Origin: Antilocapra americana
Lineage: Eukaryota > Chordata > Mammalia > Artiodactyla > Antilocapridae
NCBI GenBank assembly: GCA_007570785.1
Contig: ML664161.1
Span: 13,874,416-13,938,415, forward strand
DNA length: 64,000 nucleotides
Direction: 5' to 3'
Position numbers and translations under genes: made by a program. Below are positions 10,984 to 23,197 of the stretch, piece after piece; the stretch's first letter is position 1; each line of letters starts with the position of its first letter. Under the pieces are notes generated by a model. That model made no database searches, had not been told where the DNA came from, and worked only from the letters and a program-made list of their open reading frames with translations.

Positions 10984-13900
10984 GAGTTCAGGAGGAAGCA
11001 GTACAATGTAGGACTTCTGTTAACAGTGAAGTTAACACTGCAAACAGCAGGTCGAACAGCGATGAAAACGATGTTCATAAATTTTGAACTGCTGTAAGAA
11101 ATTTTTTCATAACTTTTAAGTAGATTTTCATGATATAAAATTGTAACTTTTAAGATTTCGTAACTTTAAAAAATTTTTACAACATATCTGTCTTAGTAAG
11201 TAACCTTATCATCTAAACCAGATTAGGAGTGAGTGACCAAATTATAACCTCAAAAAAGCAATTCATCTTTAGCCAGTGAGACTGCCCAAGTGAATCTTAA
11301 AAACAGTATAGCAACACCTTTGGGCTAGTAATTACTTTAGGTAATAAAATGCCTCATAACTGATCTCAATTCTCAAGTAACTGAACAAAGTGTAAAATGA
11401 CACAAAAAATGATTAAATAAGACAATTACTTTAACTAAACAATAATTATGTTTATGATATCTTTCTTTGTTGATGAGTGTACCTTCCCTATGCATAATAT
11501 TTTTCTTGTTAGCTCTCAAAACAGGACCTGATTGCTTTTGACAACAAGGTTAACTGAAATAAATGACATTTTTTCCCACGTGACAAACAGAAATATAAAG
11601 AGAAGAGCATTTTTTGTTTAAGATTTCTACACTGAAAGAAATCAAGCTTCTATATATTGGTAACAAATAATGGAAAGGTTCTGGTTGCCTCAAAAACTTG
11701 TGGTTTCCTAAGGGCAATTTCCTAAATACAGGTAATTAACTGATTGGTCCAGGGTCTAATAAATTTTTTAAGTTCACAGATCCTCTGATGCTATAGTTTA
11801 CATTTACTTTTCATTTATGTTAATACTATGAATCTCACCTGGCAGACTTTTAAAACTCTAGCTATATGAGGACCAATCGACATATCTCTACAATCAGGAA
11901 TCTATTAATATCAAAAATCTATCCTTTTAAAGAATGTAATATATATCTTTTAAAATATATACAGGTATGATGAAATAGTCTATGAAACTTTGTTTTTAAA
12001 ACTTACTTTATGCAAATCACCTAGTGATTATAAAATAACTTGGCATACACACATTTCCATTTACCATTCACTTGAACATTTCACACTGGCAACACAGCAC
12101 CTAATATGTTATTCAGAATCACTAATAAATTTTTCTCTGGCTGGCAGAAACAAAGGCAAAAATAAAGCAGCCTGGATGGTGATGAAATCTGTTCTTGGCT
12201 GGTCTTAAAATAGTTGTGATATCCATGTGCCCCTGAGACAAGTGACCTGTAAAACAAACTTTCCTTCATATTAAATGTCTTTTCTATTTTAATGTGGGTA
12301 TTTTGACTTATAATCCTAATGAGCTGATTAAAATAAACTCACCCTTAACTGCATACAGCAGATATCAGTATGGATTTGGAAAGCATATTTTAGTGCACTA
12401 TTCTGCACATAAGCTGTTTTCAGCAATTTACTCAAACTACCTTATTTGCCCCCTCCTCCATGACTTTTTTAGAGACACTTAAACATTAAGCTTATTTACT
12501 AATAATAATATTATAATTACTAATAATATTATAATTACTAGTGATAGCATACTATAAGCAGCATTATTTTTAGCCACTATCATACAGATGTAAACCAGCT
12601 CCTCAAAAATTCAGAACTGATTGTACTGCAGAAAATACTATTCTCTTGGTACCAAGGTCGGGAGTTAAATGAAAATTTGACGTTTAAATAACTAGTTGGT
12701 ATGTAGCAAGAAGTCCACCGGATTGTTCCTCACTGAATTTCTATCTGTAGAACAGAAACACATTTGTAATTCTTCCTAACACTTGTGTAAGTCAGTATAT
12801 AGTACAATTTTCTCAAAGACCAAAATGCTTCATTTAGATATGAATAATACAAAATTCTAGGAACAATTATAAATTGCTAGAGCTACATACAAAACAGCAG
12901 CACATTTGCTTTTTGTCTGTTTATATTTTTGCAGCATATTTGCCTCGAGAAATTTATAATGGAAATGTTCCTTTTATTAATTTCAATACAACTGTTAAGA
13001 TTAAAAAGTCAAAAGACCAAAAATAAATCCAAATACATTTCTGGTCACTAGAAACTAACAAGCCATATGTATATAAAATAATTAATTATATATAACTTTT
13101 TATTTTCTAAAATGTATTTAATAAGTGCTTAATCTTGTTCAAACTTCTCACTTCAGGTTAAGGGAAGAAAATTTGTCAATAAAAAGAAACAGAGATGATC
13201 AAATTAATAGCTAAAAAATCTCACAATTCATTTATATTTTAGTATTTCATTTTTCTCTCATCTTTATTCACTTATAATTTATTCCAATATCTATCTTAAG
13301 AAATTCAGCCTATCAGAATAGATTTTCTAAGAGTAAATTGAGGATAAAGAATAAACTAGTAGTTTAGAATGCTTATACTTAATACTGGACATTATATTAA
13401 TATTTTTAATATCATTATACTCATCTCTCAAAACTTTATAAAAGAATTACAAAATTCAGGAACTATGATCATCTGTTTTTAATAGGACAATTTATTAACA
13501 TATAATCACCATTTTCCTAAAATACAGATTTTTTTAAATAAATTCTCATCATTCAATCTGGCTAACAATTCTAGCATTAAAATCATGCAGCATTCCTCTG
13601 CTGAAGAATGAATACAACACACTAAAAAATGTGCCCTAAGTCATACTTTGCAATCAACAACTGGCCAACTAAAAGAACAGAAAGAGAATCTAAAAGTTTC
13701 CTCTATGAGCACTTTCAAAACTCGCTCAAAATAAACAACCCCAGGGATTCCATTGCCCACTATTCACATTTGACTCTGATCATATTATTATAAATGATCT
13801 TCGTGAGATTTTGCTCTATCTCTCTGAAGTCTTCAAATTATTGTGTGTATATGTTTTGTCTTTCAACTTCCGTTATTTCTACCTCTATCTTTCTACATCC

Positions 13901-14059
13901 TAAACAGTTCAGAACTCAATGCACAGGCAGAAAAATGTCACTGATAAACTCTTTAAAATATTTTCAAATTTAAAGAAATACCAATTTTTATGAAAGCCAC
14001 CAAAAACAAACAGCAGAGAGATACTGTCTACTAGCATCTTTCATAACGTTTCATGATGA
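10984..14059. other. long AT-rich stretch without recognised genes or young repeats
   Basis: About 3 kb with no Bov-tA, BovB or CHR copy and no splice-flanked frame. One 18-bp direct repeat lies at 12503-12538. Open frames at 11990-12208 and 12294-12482 are short and lack coding character. Confidence 0.5.
12503..12538. repeat. 18-bp tandem duplication
   Basis: TAATAATATTATAATTAC occurs twice in direct succession. Confidence 0.85.
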
Positions 14060-14790
14060 AAATTTCAAACCTTCAGAAAAACTCAAAGAAGTGCACAAAG
14101 AGCATTCACATAGCCATCACTAAGACTTTAAAATTAATGCTTTCTTCTATTTGTTTTACCCACGTCTGTTAACTAATCTTAATTTCTGAAGCATTTCAAA
14201 AAAAAGTTACAGCTATCAGTAAACTTCCCTCACATATACCCATATATACTTCAAACTCCCTATCATTAACTATAATGAAGTATTTAGTACAATTTTTCTT
14301 CTAAAGAAAAAAATTCACGCAAACTACAATGGATATGTACGGGTGCACTATTCAATGAGTTTTGACGAATGCACAAACTCAAGTGACTCAAATCCCTAAC
14401 AGGACACTACCATCACCCTAGAAAGTTCCCACATGCCTTTGCCTACGTAATTCTTGTCCCCAGCAGCCCTGCTTCCATTTCTAAGCCCCGTCAATCATTG
14501 TTTCCCCAACAATAATTATCTCTGTCCCACCCCAGGCCCAATACACAACAGATATTTGCCTGATTTTAGTACACTGTGTAAGGAATCATACATTATGTCC
14601 TGTTTCATGTAAGACTACATTCACTCAGCATGTTTCAGAGTTTAGTTCAAATTGCTTCAGGTACCAACAGGTTATCTCCTTCAACTGTTAGTAGTACTCT
14701 GTGATACAAATAAAGCACAGTTTACCTATTCTCTTGCTGATACCCCAACTGTTTTCAAGTTTAAGGGTTGGCCCCAGTATTCGGCAGTTT
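14060..14790 (-). mobile_element. L1M 3' region, antisense
   Basis: Landmarks in order: GAGTTTTGACGAATGCAC, ACTACCATCACCCTAGAAAG, GGAATCATACATTATGTCC, CACTCAGCATG. These correspond to the 3' UTR and the very end of ORF2 of an old mammalian L1 read in antisense. The sense ORF2 end has GATGAACC...ATGCTAAGTGAA...ATGATTCC. Strongly decayed; the right boundary is uncertain. Confidence 0.72.
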
Positions 14791-15483
14791 ATACCCATAA
14801 TTTGGTACTCGACCTCTGAGGTTCTTCCCTTTCTTAGACTTCCTCCTCTTCCTCCTGCTGGGCTCCACTACTCTGCAGCTGCTGTGGTAGTTCTCAACTA
14901 TCTGATTCCTCAAGCCAGTTTAAAACTGCAAACCACCCAAGAGGAGCCTGCTCAGGCAGAACACCATCAACTTGAGAAACTCATTCAAGGCCACTCCAAA
15001 CCAGTTTCTATTTCTATTTGTTTGCTCTACAATGTTCTCATACTTTTTTTCATATGTTGTCCGGAGATGATTGTCACTATTTGTGGGACGATTTGTCCGA
15101 CAAGAGTCACTACTCCATTTTTGGGAATTCTAACCCCCTACTATTCTTAAAAGCACACATATTCAAAACTGCAATTGACATAACCCCCTTTCCCATGTTT
15201 ATCCTTCTCAAGACCCCGACTGAGCCAGTCCCTTTGAACCAAAGGAGCACAACTAAGCCACAAAGAGAAGCCTCTGGGAGCTGGATCCTGTAATTCTGTA
15301 TACAGAACCAACACAAGTCCTAAGTTCACCCCAAGATGTGTATGCAAAACATACTCAAATAGGCAAAGGTTTTGAGAACTGAAAATATGAGCTATTGTCA
15401 GGGTCCCACACTACGCCTGAGGAGTGCACATGAGGAGATCCAAAGCAGCAGAATAAAGGCTTTGAATACCGAACTCACAGTGG
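14791..15483. other. no recognised feature; part of a 149-codon open frame
   Basis: An open frame runs 14701-15150 on the plus strand but begins in the L1M remnant and resembles no protein I know. The composition is slightly richer in C and pyrimidines (CTTCCTCCTCTTCCTCCTGC near 14840). I do not consider it a gene. Confidence 0.4.
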
Positions 15484-15915
15484 AACCACTGTCCATGACA
15501 CAGAAAGGTCAATCTGGACCTGTCTGGTTTCAAACATAATATCCTGAGAGAATACAATAAAAAAGTTACTCAACATACAAAGAATCAAGAAAATCTAATT
15601 CTCAAAGAAAAAGGCAATAACAAATGTCAATCTCAAGATGATCTAGAGGCAAGAATTATCAAAGATAAAGCAGCTATTTTAATAGCCCATTCTCCATAAG
15701 AGTAAGGGAAGGCACTTGAAATGATGGTAAAAACAAGTTCTCATAAGTAGAAAATATAAAAAGAACCAAATGGAAACTTTACAACTGAAAAATCAAGGGA
15801 AAAGTGATTTGACAAGTATACACAAAGGAGAGCAAACATTGAATAAGAGAACAACATAAATAGATAAGAATAAAAGTCTAATTTTAATAAAAGAAAATTC
15901 TCCTGACAGTCTGTA
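15484..15915 (+). mobile_element. L1M/HAL1 ORF1-region remnant, sense
   Basis: Contains AAAGAACCAAATGGAAACTTTAC and, upstream, GATAAAGCAGCTATTTTAATAG and ATGTCAATCTCAAGATGATC. These are recognisable degenerate forms of the old mammalian L1/HAL1 stretch that encodes the coiled-coil start of ORF1p. All frames are broken. Confidence 0.7.
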
Positions 15916-15964
15916 TCTTTAGCTCTTAACTGTAGTGGAGGAGAAAAAACCTAGAGATTTCTAG

Positions 15965-16201
15965 TAAAGATGATTTCAAAGTGTCAGTCGCTCATTCGTG
16001 TCCAACTCCTTGTGACCCCATGGCCTGTAGCCCACCATGCTCCTCTTGTCTATAGGATTCTCCAGGCAAGAATACTGGAGCTGGTTGCCATTTCCTTCTC
16101 CAGGGGATCTTCCTGACCCAGGGTTCCAACTTGAGTCAGGTGGATTGGCAGGTGGATTCTTTACTGTCGGAGCCAACCGGGAAGCTGATAAAAGATGCTT
16201 T
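15965..16201 (-). mobile_element. Bov-tA SINE with approximate target duplication
   Basis: The SINE body lies at 15980-16186, antisense, from GTGTCAGTCGCTC to CCGGGAAGC. The flanks TAAAGATGATTT (15965) and AAAAGATGCTTT (16190) look like a diverged duplication. The head is damaged (GGGTTCCAACTTGAGTCAGG). Confidence 0.9.
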
Positions 16202-16317
16202 AATCTTTACTATTCTATCTTGAGGGCCTGTGAAAGCACTCATGATTCACCTCTGAAGAATGCTCAAATTCTATAAAATTTGTATGACATAGATTTAAAA
16301 GAAAACTCAACTACGAA

Positions 16318-16336
16318 TGGGGGGGTGGGGAGGGTT
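16318..16336. repeat. G-rich tract
   Basis: ATGGGGGGGTGGGGAGGG: several adjacent G-runs on the plus strand, a possible G-quadruplex former. Confidence 0.7.
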
Positions 16337-16500
16337 TGGTTCAAGTTATAGTGCTCTACCAAAACTAAGTGATTAGCATCCCTTCTCTAACATTTAGGTC
16401 CTCACTTTACAAATGAATGACAACTTAACCTTTATAATGTAGTCCCATGATCTAATTTTAGGAACTTTCTGAGGGTCATTCCAGTTTCACCAGACCTTAA

Positions 16501-17015
16501 TTTTTTTTTTAAAGTTGTTTCAAACTTAAGGGTTCCATTTTCACTCAACAGATTGTATGTATTTCTCATATGCTTCTTCACTCATCTAGTTCTGAAGGGT
16601 TATTGAGTGTCGTCTTGATCAGCTAACCATCTTCACAATAAGATTTGTTGACAAGTCCTGGATTTTCTGCTGGAGCTTTATTAATTTCAGTTATTTTTCC
16701 TAACAGAGGAGAAGAGTTCACTAGCAGCTTTCACACTTTCCAAAGCACCAGACTCTTTGTTCAATTTTGTCCCAACTTCAGGTAGATTACAGTAAACAAC
16801 ATCACCCAAATATCTCCCAAAAGCTTCCTGTGCAAAATTGCTATTTCCCACTATTCTAAAACCGCTTTCTGCTGTTATCCATTCGTGTTTTTCCACACGT
16901 GTAGCACCCGCCCGCAGCCCCCAGGGGAGGGCACTTTGGGTGCCGAGATAGCATACGGGCTGCTGACTGTGGTCCACACGCTCTGCACCGCTTCCAGGGC
17001 CATGGTCGCAGGGGT
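16501..17015 (-). pseudogene. GCSH: processed pseudogene of GCSH (glycine cleavage H protein)
   Basis: GCSH is the lipoyl-carrying H protein of the mitochondrial glycine cleavage system. On the minus strand the start codon (complement of 17001-17003) opens with [10 protein letters not shown], a transit-peptide-like start. After a frame change, [37 protein letters not shown] and [12 protein letters not shown] follow (frame 16977-16687). The lipoyl-lysine segment ESVKAA is therefore retained. The copy is plainly dead. The mature N-terminus is joined to the transit region with about 18 residues missing. A four-codon insertion (FGRY) precedes GDVVYC, and two codons are missing before GALES. A small deletion shifts frame after AASEL. 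Further on, the Trp codon after YEDG-equivalent residues is a stop (complement of 16623-16625). The C-terminal SEEAYEKYI is still readable, to a stop at 16541. All exons are fused without introns. A short A-run (complement of about 16500-16511) and the hexamer CCTTAA at both 16495-16500 and 17016-17021 suggest L1-mediated retroposition. The parental comparison is from memory. Confidence 0.9.
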
Positions 17016-17930
17016 CCTTAAGTTTCTCATCACTCTTATTACTTGTTTCTGGTAGACAAGCAGAATCTTTAAATCAGGTAGTTGTGATCAGCAAGGTATA
17101 GAACACTGCCAACAGATATACAATGCTAACGAAATGTTTGTCAGTTTCTACCATCCTCATGAGAAAAAAAAAAGTTTTTCAGGTGGCAACTGATTCTATT
17201 TTTATTTAATCCAATATAACCAAACAATATCATCTCTTGAAATCTATGCAAGACTAAGATTTCACTTAAAAAACAACAACAAAAAAAACTATCTTCAAAA
17301 TCCAGTGTATATTTTATATTTACAGCATATTTGAGTTACAACTAGTCATTTTTTCAAGTGCTCAACAATTACACATCACTAGAGGCTACCACACTACCCA
17401 GTGCAGGCGTGGACGTGGGGGTGGGAGAGCAGGGGGAGGTGAGCCAAGAGCAAACAAAACTAAGGTGTCTAGATGAGTTACCTGTCTGCCTTATACACAC
17501 ACAGAATATACCACTGATGGTTATGAGACCTGTTCTGTTACAGGCAGAAGGACAAATCAGAGAAAGCCTGGTTTTGAAATAAATTTCCATCCTTACTACA
17601 GGTAGAAAAAAGTAGACAAATGACTTATGGATCATTTCAAAATAAATGAATTAACTATTTATTTCTATGAAAAAACACTGCTTATTCTATTCTATTTTCA
17701 ACAGAGGGGAGAAAGTGTACAAGGAATACATTAAAAGACTTTATGAAACAAAAACATTCTTCCATCAAATGAATTAAAAGATTGGTGAAGGAAACACAAA
17801 ATGTATTTTTAAAGTACACAATATTCAATTCAGATGCTTCACTGTGATACTTAGCTTCTGAAATTTCAGGCAAAGTATCAAATCCCCCCTTCCAATGAAA
17901 ACAACAATCTGCCGGGTCTGCCAGAAACAA
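17016..17930. other. no recognised feature
   Basis: Includes a short G-rich patch at about 17410-17440 (GTGGACGTGGGGGTGGGAG). No repeat family or exon recognised. Confidence 0.45.
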
Positions 17931-18118
17931 GTGAAAGTCGCTCAGTGGTGTCCAACTCTTTGCGACCCCATGGACTATACAGTCCATGGAATTCTCCAGG
18001 CCAGAATACTGGAGTGAGTAGCCTTTCCCTTCTTCGGAAAATCTTCCCAACCCAGGGATTGAACCCAGGTCTCCCGCACTGCAGGCGGATTCTTTACCAG
18101 CTGAGCCACAAGGGAGGC
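17931..18118 (-). mobile_element. Bov-tA SINE, antisense
   Basis: From GTGAAAGTCGCTCAGTGG to GAGCCACAAGGGAGGC. It is shorter than its neighbours because the block between CATGGACTATAC and AGTCCATGG has lost the usual CCACCAGGCTCCTCTG segment. Confidence 0.93.
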
Positions 18119-19197
18119 GAGAAAATAACAAAAAGCTTAAGAAAATTTGCAAACGCAAATATAATTTTTTTTAAAAGGCCTCTACAACACTTTCATTTCT
18201 TAACTGTCCCTCATGTAATATAAAAGGCAACACACAATCTCTGTGAGAACCCAGAGTTCCACTCCAGTTCCATCACGCCACAGTACCTATCATTTCCATC
18301 TCAGCATAGAAATACAGACACATTCTCTAAAGAGAGGAAAAAACTGTGGGAAAAGACTTGGTTCAGACTTTAGACTTTACAATTTATTATCTAAGCCATT
18401 ATGAACATGAAAAAGGGTTTCCTCATTTATAAAACAGAGATGGCAACAGCCTCACAGTTACACAGATATTTAAATATCTATCTACTCTCTTTCAGAACAT
18501 TCATTCATCTTTCTATTGTTGGTCTGATTTTAATTTACATTTTTTTATGTGTCAAAAAACTGTAAGCTAATCAAAATGTCCTGGTGTCTCCTACATATTT
18601 AGAATATGTCTCTGTGATTTGTTCTAAAGTCTAAACCCCTACATTTAGTTATTTTTCAAAAAAATATCAGATTACAATGAACTCACAATGATTCCACTAA
18701 AATTTAACTGGAAATGAATGTCAAGTGAGATGGTCTTTTATATAGAGAGAGTAGGTAGAAAAATAAGAACATTAGCATCTTTTTAAAAAACAGATCCTCC
18801 TGACAGGAGGAAACAGTAATCATAGCATAGGAGAAAAAATAGACATTGTGAAGAAACTCTGTTAAAAGCAATCAGGAGAAAAATCAAAAGATATGATTGA
18901 AATTAACTAGCTTGCAGAAAAGGACAGAACATGAAGAAAACAAACAGTATCTGTTAAATTTGGCAGTTTCTGTCTTTTGCCTCTCAAACTTCAGTATGTT
19001 AGTTTTTCTTTGGAACAAAAAACTAAAACTCAAATGTTTTTAAAAAGCAGTATTATCCCCTGGAAGGGTAGCTGGATTGATGAAAGAAAGCAAGGAAAAG
19101 AAGATTCCAAATGGCTTTGATACATCCATGAATTAATTGTGGTTTGTAGTTTCAAATTTGGCTATATTGCTAGTATCAGACTGGGAGCCCAATTCTA
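18119..19197. other. no recognised gene; possible MIR trace
   Basis: GGTTTCCTCATTTATAAAACAGAGATGG at about 18417-18444 resembles the MIR core, but the flanks do not support more than a trace. The rest is AT-rich and unassigned. Confidence 0.4.
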
Positions 19198-19365
19198 ATC
19201 AGGAGATGCAGGTTTGATCTCCAGGTAGGGAAGATCCCTGGGAGAAGAAATTGGCAATCCACTCCCATATTCTTGCCCAGAGAATCCCATGGACAGAGGA
19301 GCCTAGTGGGCTACTGTCCAGAGGGTTGCAAAAAGTCAGACAAGACTGAGTAAGCAAAGCACAGC
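19198..19365 (+). mobile_element. Bov-tA SINE, 5'-truncated
   Basis: Starts within the tRNA-like head (CAGGAGATGCAGGTTTGATC) and runs to GACAAGACTGAGTAAGC. The pol III A-box part of the head is absent. Followed by the short repeat AAAGCACAGCACAGCC. Confidence 0.9.
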
Positions 19366-19662
19366 ACAGCCCAATCCTAAATGTGTCAGATCCTATTAAG
19401 ACTGAATTTAACATAGTGTAGGCAGTGTGAGAAGTTGGAAAAACTGAAAAATAGAGCCAGAAAATAATCAATGACAGAATACCTTTTAACATTATTCCAT
19501 TAAATATTCATCCCTTTATGTGGGTTTAAGTCCTTGCTCACTTTATTTTGGGCTCCTTGAGACATAAAGAGCCATATTTTATTTTTGGCTTCATGGTGCC
19601 TTATACTAAGAAACTGTAGAACAGAGGCCAAGATTACATGATGTATATCAGTTTTTAAATTG

Positions 19663-19755
19663 CTACTCACCATAACAAGTTAATTATTACACCATACAGC
19701 TACTCACCATAATAAGTTTAACTATCCACCATAACAAGTCAACTATTACATTTAC
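19663..19755. repeat. degenerate tandem repeat, about three units
   Basis: CACCATAACAAGTTAATTATTAC, CACCATAATAAGTTTAACTAT and CACCATAACAAGTCAACTATTAC occur within 90 bp, the first two preceded by GCTACT. Confidence 0.8.
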
Positions 19756-19911
19756 TATAAGGATTAAATCCACATAAGAATCTACACTTTCTTTGCCTTC
19801 TAAATGATACCACAATCTCTCAGGTTTCATTTTAGTCAGTCATGTCAGCCTCACATCACACAACAAACATCTAATGGCAAAGATGAAAGCATTCGGTTAA
19901 ACACAACTCCA

Positions 19912-20107
19912 GGGACTTCCCTGGTGGTCCAGTGGTTAAGATTTTGCCTTCCAATGCAGGGGGTGCATCCCTGGTCAAGAAGATAAGATCCCACATATCT
20001 TGCGGTCAAAAAACCAAAATATAAAACAGAATAGTGTAACAATAGTATAACAAATTCAATGAAGAGTTTAAAAATGGTCCACATTACAAAGAATCTTATT
20101 AAAAAAA
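19912..20107 (+). mobile_element. CHR-type SINE with full 3' unit
   Basis: The head GGGACTTCCCTGGTGGTCCAGTGG leads into TGCATCCCTGGTCAAGAAG (a worn B-box region). The 3' unit ACAAATTCAATGAAGAG...AAAATGGTCCACATTACAAAG and an A-rich end follow. Confidence 0.88.
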
Positions 20108-21369
20108 CATACAACTCCAATGTGCATGTGCTCTGCTTTTCTGAGTTTATCATTTGTCTTGCTTTTACAGAAAATAAACCATACATTTTCAAAGGGATAC
20201 CTGCTCACACATATGCAAAAGCACAGAAACTTCTGAAAGAAATTCAGCCTGTAGCTATTATTTTCAGCTCCATCCATTCAAAGAGGAAGAAAAAAAAATA
20301 CTATTGATTTGAAAATTAGTTCTTCAGGGACATAAATTCTCCACCAAAATAAAATGAATACTTGACACAATCCTGTCTATGTGGCAGTACCATTCATTCC
20401 TCACATTTAGTAATACCACTTCAAAATCTCAATAGTGGATGAAAGTGATAATGAACTTTTCTACAGTGAACAGAACAAATTATTTCATAGATGATATTCT
20501 TCAGAAGTGGAGAGACTAAAAAGGAGCAGATCACTAGCTCCTCAACACACATCACACTGCTCTTGGGAGTCACCTCTCAAAAGGGTTACAACTCTGGGGT
20601 CTTCTCCTCAGTCGAGCAAGTCATAATTTACTTTTATCAATTCTCTTAGGATAATCAAGTTCTAGGAGAACAGATGTTAACAAAACACAGTAGATCAATT
20701 TATGAATGAGACTACCTAATTTACACTGAGAAATGTAGTTGCAAGTAGACTAGAATATTCACTGACACAACAGTCAATGGGCACACACTTGGCCACAAGG
20801 CACCTTCTTATTGCAAACACTTGAATGAAGGTCATCTCTGGCCACAGTCAGGTCAGGGGAGAGTACTAAGGAGCTGATGTCTTGCCCTTTCCAAAGCATA
20901 ACTCCACCAATAAGGAATGGAGCTGTTGGACAAACTGCCCCTTCCGAGACCGCCAAGTGGAAGAACTAAGGGGCGTGCTCTACACTGGCTTCCAAAGGTC
21001 CAACAAGACACGGCCCCAGCTGCCTAAAACAATAACCTGTATCCCGTACTGGCCTCCTTATCTTCCTTTTCTTATTTCCTCACAGGAACTTTCTGGGTTC
21101 AGCTTTCAGATAAAATGGTTATAATCAAGGGTCTGATTCTACAGAAATCAAACCTGACAACTGGTCAGTGAGGTTCAACTCTTAGTAGGAAAACCTTCTT
21201 AAACCAAATTAAGTTTCAGAAGCTGTGGGAGGATTGGAGAATCAGAAAAAAAAGAGAAAAGAGAAGGCCTAAAGGGACTGTTCAACAAAATGAACAGTCT
21301 TTTGTTGAAAATGAGAATTTATCTTTGGAAGAGTTCAAAGGAAAAAACGTACAAACTGCTCTAAAGCAT
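20108..21369. other. no recognised feature
   Basis: The part 20780-21120 is less AT-rich than its surroundings and may be an old unclassified insertion or conserved non-coding DNA. Open frames there (20774-20956 minus, 20882-21124 plus) resemble nothing known. A 9-bp stem (GACTGTTCA/TGAACAGTC) sits near 21277-21300. Confidence 0.4.
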
Positions 21370-21735
21370 GTGAGATACAAATGAGAACTAAATTGAGACA
21401 CCATTTTCCAACTATGAGATAAAATATGTATATATCCAAAAGGTTCTGACTATACACTGTTTACAAGTGGTAAAACAGGCACCCTCACACATTACTGGAA
21501 AAAAAAAGAATGGCGTAAAGCCTAAGGAAGAGCATTTGGCAAGCTGCCTCAAAATTACATGAACATTCATGCTCACACCTAAAACTCTCATTCACGAAAC
21601 AGCTAAGCTACATCTAGGTAATGAACTACTACTCAGCTATTATAAACACAAAGGACTAATTCTATACACTACTATAAGGTGGTCTCCAAAACGTTCTGTT
21701 GACTTCCATACAAAATTATACAAAACGTTTAAGTT
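21370..21735 (+). mobile_element. L1M ORF2 3' end, decayed, sense
   Basis: Segments such as TTTACAAGTGGTAAAACAGGCACCCTCACACATTACTGG, AGCATTTGGCAAGCTGCC and GAACTACTACTCAGCTATTATAAA follow, in order, the end of mammalian L1 ORF2. All frames are broken. Confidence 0.65.
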
Positions 21736-21845
21736 GATTTCTGAGCCTCTGTGATAGGACTCTGGTCTCTGATAGCTTTCCTGCTTTGTGACATGACAGA
21801 GTGTTTCTGAGCTCATCTTCTACTTGTCCATACAAAACAAAACAT

Positions 21846-21895
21846 GTGTATGTGTGTGTATATACACCCACACACACACTCACATACAGAGACTC
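21846..21895. repeat. TG/CA inverted simple repeat
   Basis: A TGTGTATGTGTGTGTATATA arm is followed at once by CACCCACACACACACTCACA. Opposite-strand simple repeats meet at a TATATA centre, so the region can fold back on itself. Confidence 0.85.
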
Positions 21896-22425
21896 ACACA
21901 GGTTTATTTATATTTTTAAAAATAGCAACCTAGACAAACTTGGTTACCTATAAGGAGAAGAAACTAAGCACATACTTCACTTTGAAGTAATATCAGTGTT
22001 ATGTATAAAATTATAAGCAAGATTAAACCAGTAATTTTAAACACTAAGAATTAAAAATAAAATGAAACAAATGGACCTGATTCTGACCAAGTTGGTAGAG
22101 AAATCATAAAAGTGGATTTACTTTGAATGTAAACCCCAGTGGGACATGGGCAAAAGAAAATAAAATTATAATTGCAGTTTTCAGGAATCATGTTGATGAT
22201 AATGGTTTAAATATATATTTATAAATATAAAAATTATACTATGTACAATATTCTATTTATTTTATATATTTACATATTTGTCTTACACACTTTATTTTAT
22301 AGTTTTAATATATTTGTTTTATACATGTTAAATACATTTATAGCATTATACTAATATATAATATACAAAAGAAACAAGTTTACATAAATATCATTAGAAA
22401 AAGACATTTTTCAGCTTAAGAAAGG
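21896..22425. other. very AT-rich, no recognised feature
   Basis: Dominated by AT, TTTA and TATA motifs (22190-22380). Confidence 0.5.
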
Positions 22426-22483
22426 ATGGCAACATTGAAGTCAAAGAATTTATGCATGGCAACATTGAAGTCAAAGAATTTAA
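22426..22483. repeat. 30-bp tandem duplication
   Basis: ATGGCAACATTGAAGTCAAAG starts at 22426 and again at 22456. The copies share 27 identical leading bases. Confidence 0.9.
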
Positions 22484-23197
22484 GCTTGAAAAATTAAAAT
22501 CCAAAAATTTTATCAGATGTATCACAGACACACCAGATATCCAGAATACAACAAATGCCCTCAGCACAAAACTGCAGGTATACATACTGCTTCTCACTAA
22601 AAGCAACTGGACTTTGTGGAGACACAGCTGAGTTGAGGACTAAGGAAGGACACGTAGAAGATGAACTCAGGAACACTCTGTCATGTCACAAAGCAGGGAA
22701 GCTATCAGAGACCAGAGGACTATCAAAAACGCTCAGATTTCAACTTAAAAAGGCTCCCTTGGCTAAGACAATCTAAGTATCCTAAGGATAAAAACTACAA
22801 TGCAGTAAAAAATCAAATTATTTAAATTCACAAGCTCAGAGAGACATTTTTTGTACAAGTTCTTTCTGGTCTACTTTTCCCAGCATTCTAGGAAACAACT
22901 TAGCACTTTAAAAACTGGTAGATAAACTTTATGTACAAAACAGGAATAGAGCTACAGATATAGAAAACTGGTAAATAAAGAGAAGAATCAAGAATCTGGT
23001 GTGCCTTTTCTGTGCAAACTGTGCCACAGAGTAACCAAATACCTCATGAGGGAAGTTTCTTTTTATAGAAATATTACAGATAATAAATAATGAGAGATGA
23101 TCTAGGTAATGCCCATCAATGGTCACAGAGACAAATCAATATTACATGCCTCTCCTTAAATTATTTAGTACCCCCTACAATATGTTCTGTCACCCTT
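22484..23197. other. no recognised feature
   Basis: Short open frames only. No repeat family recognised. Confidence 0.45.

Noticed and set aside
14701..15150. 149-codon plus-strand frame
   Set aside because: Begins inside an L1M remnant and matches nothing I know.
17682..18158. 158-codon minus-strand frame
   Set aside because: Part of it is the Bov-tA at 17931-18118. The remainder has no motif or splice support.
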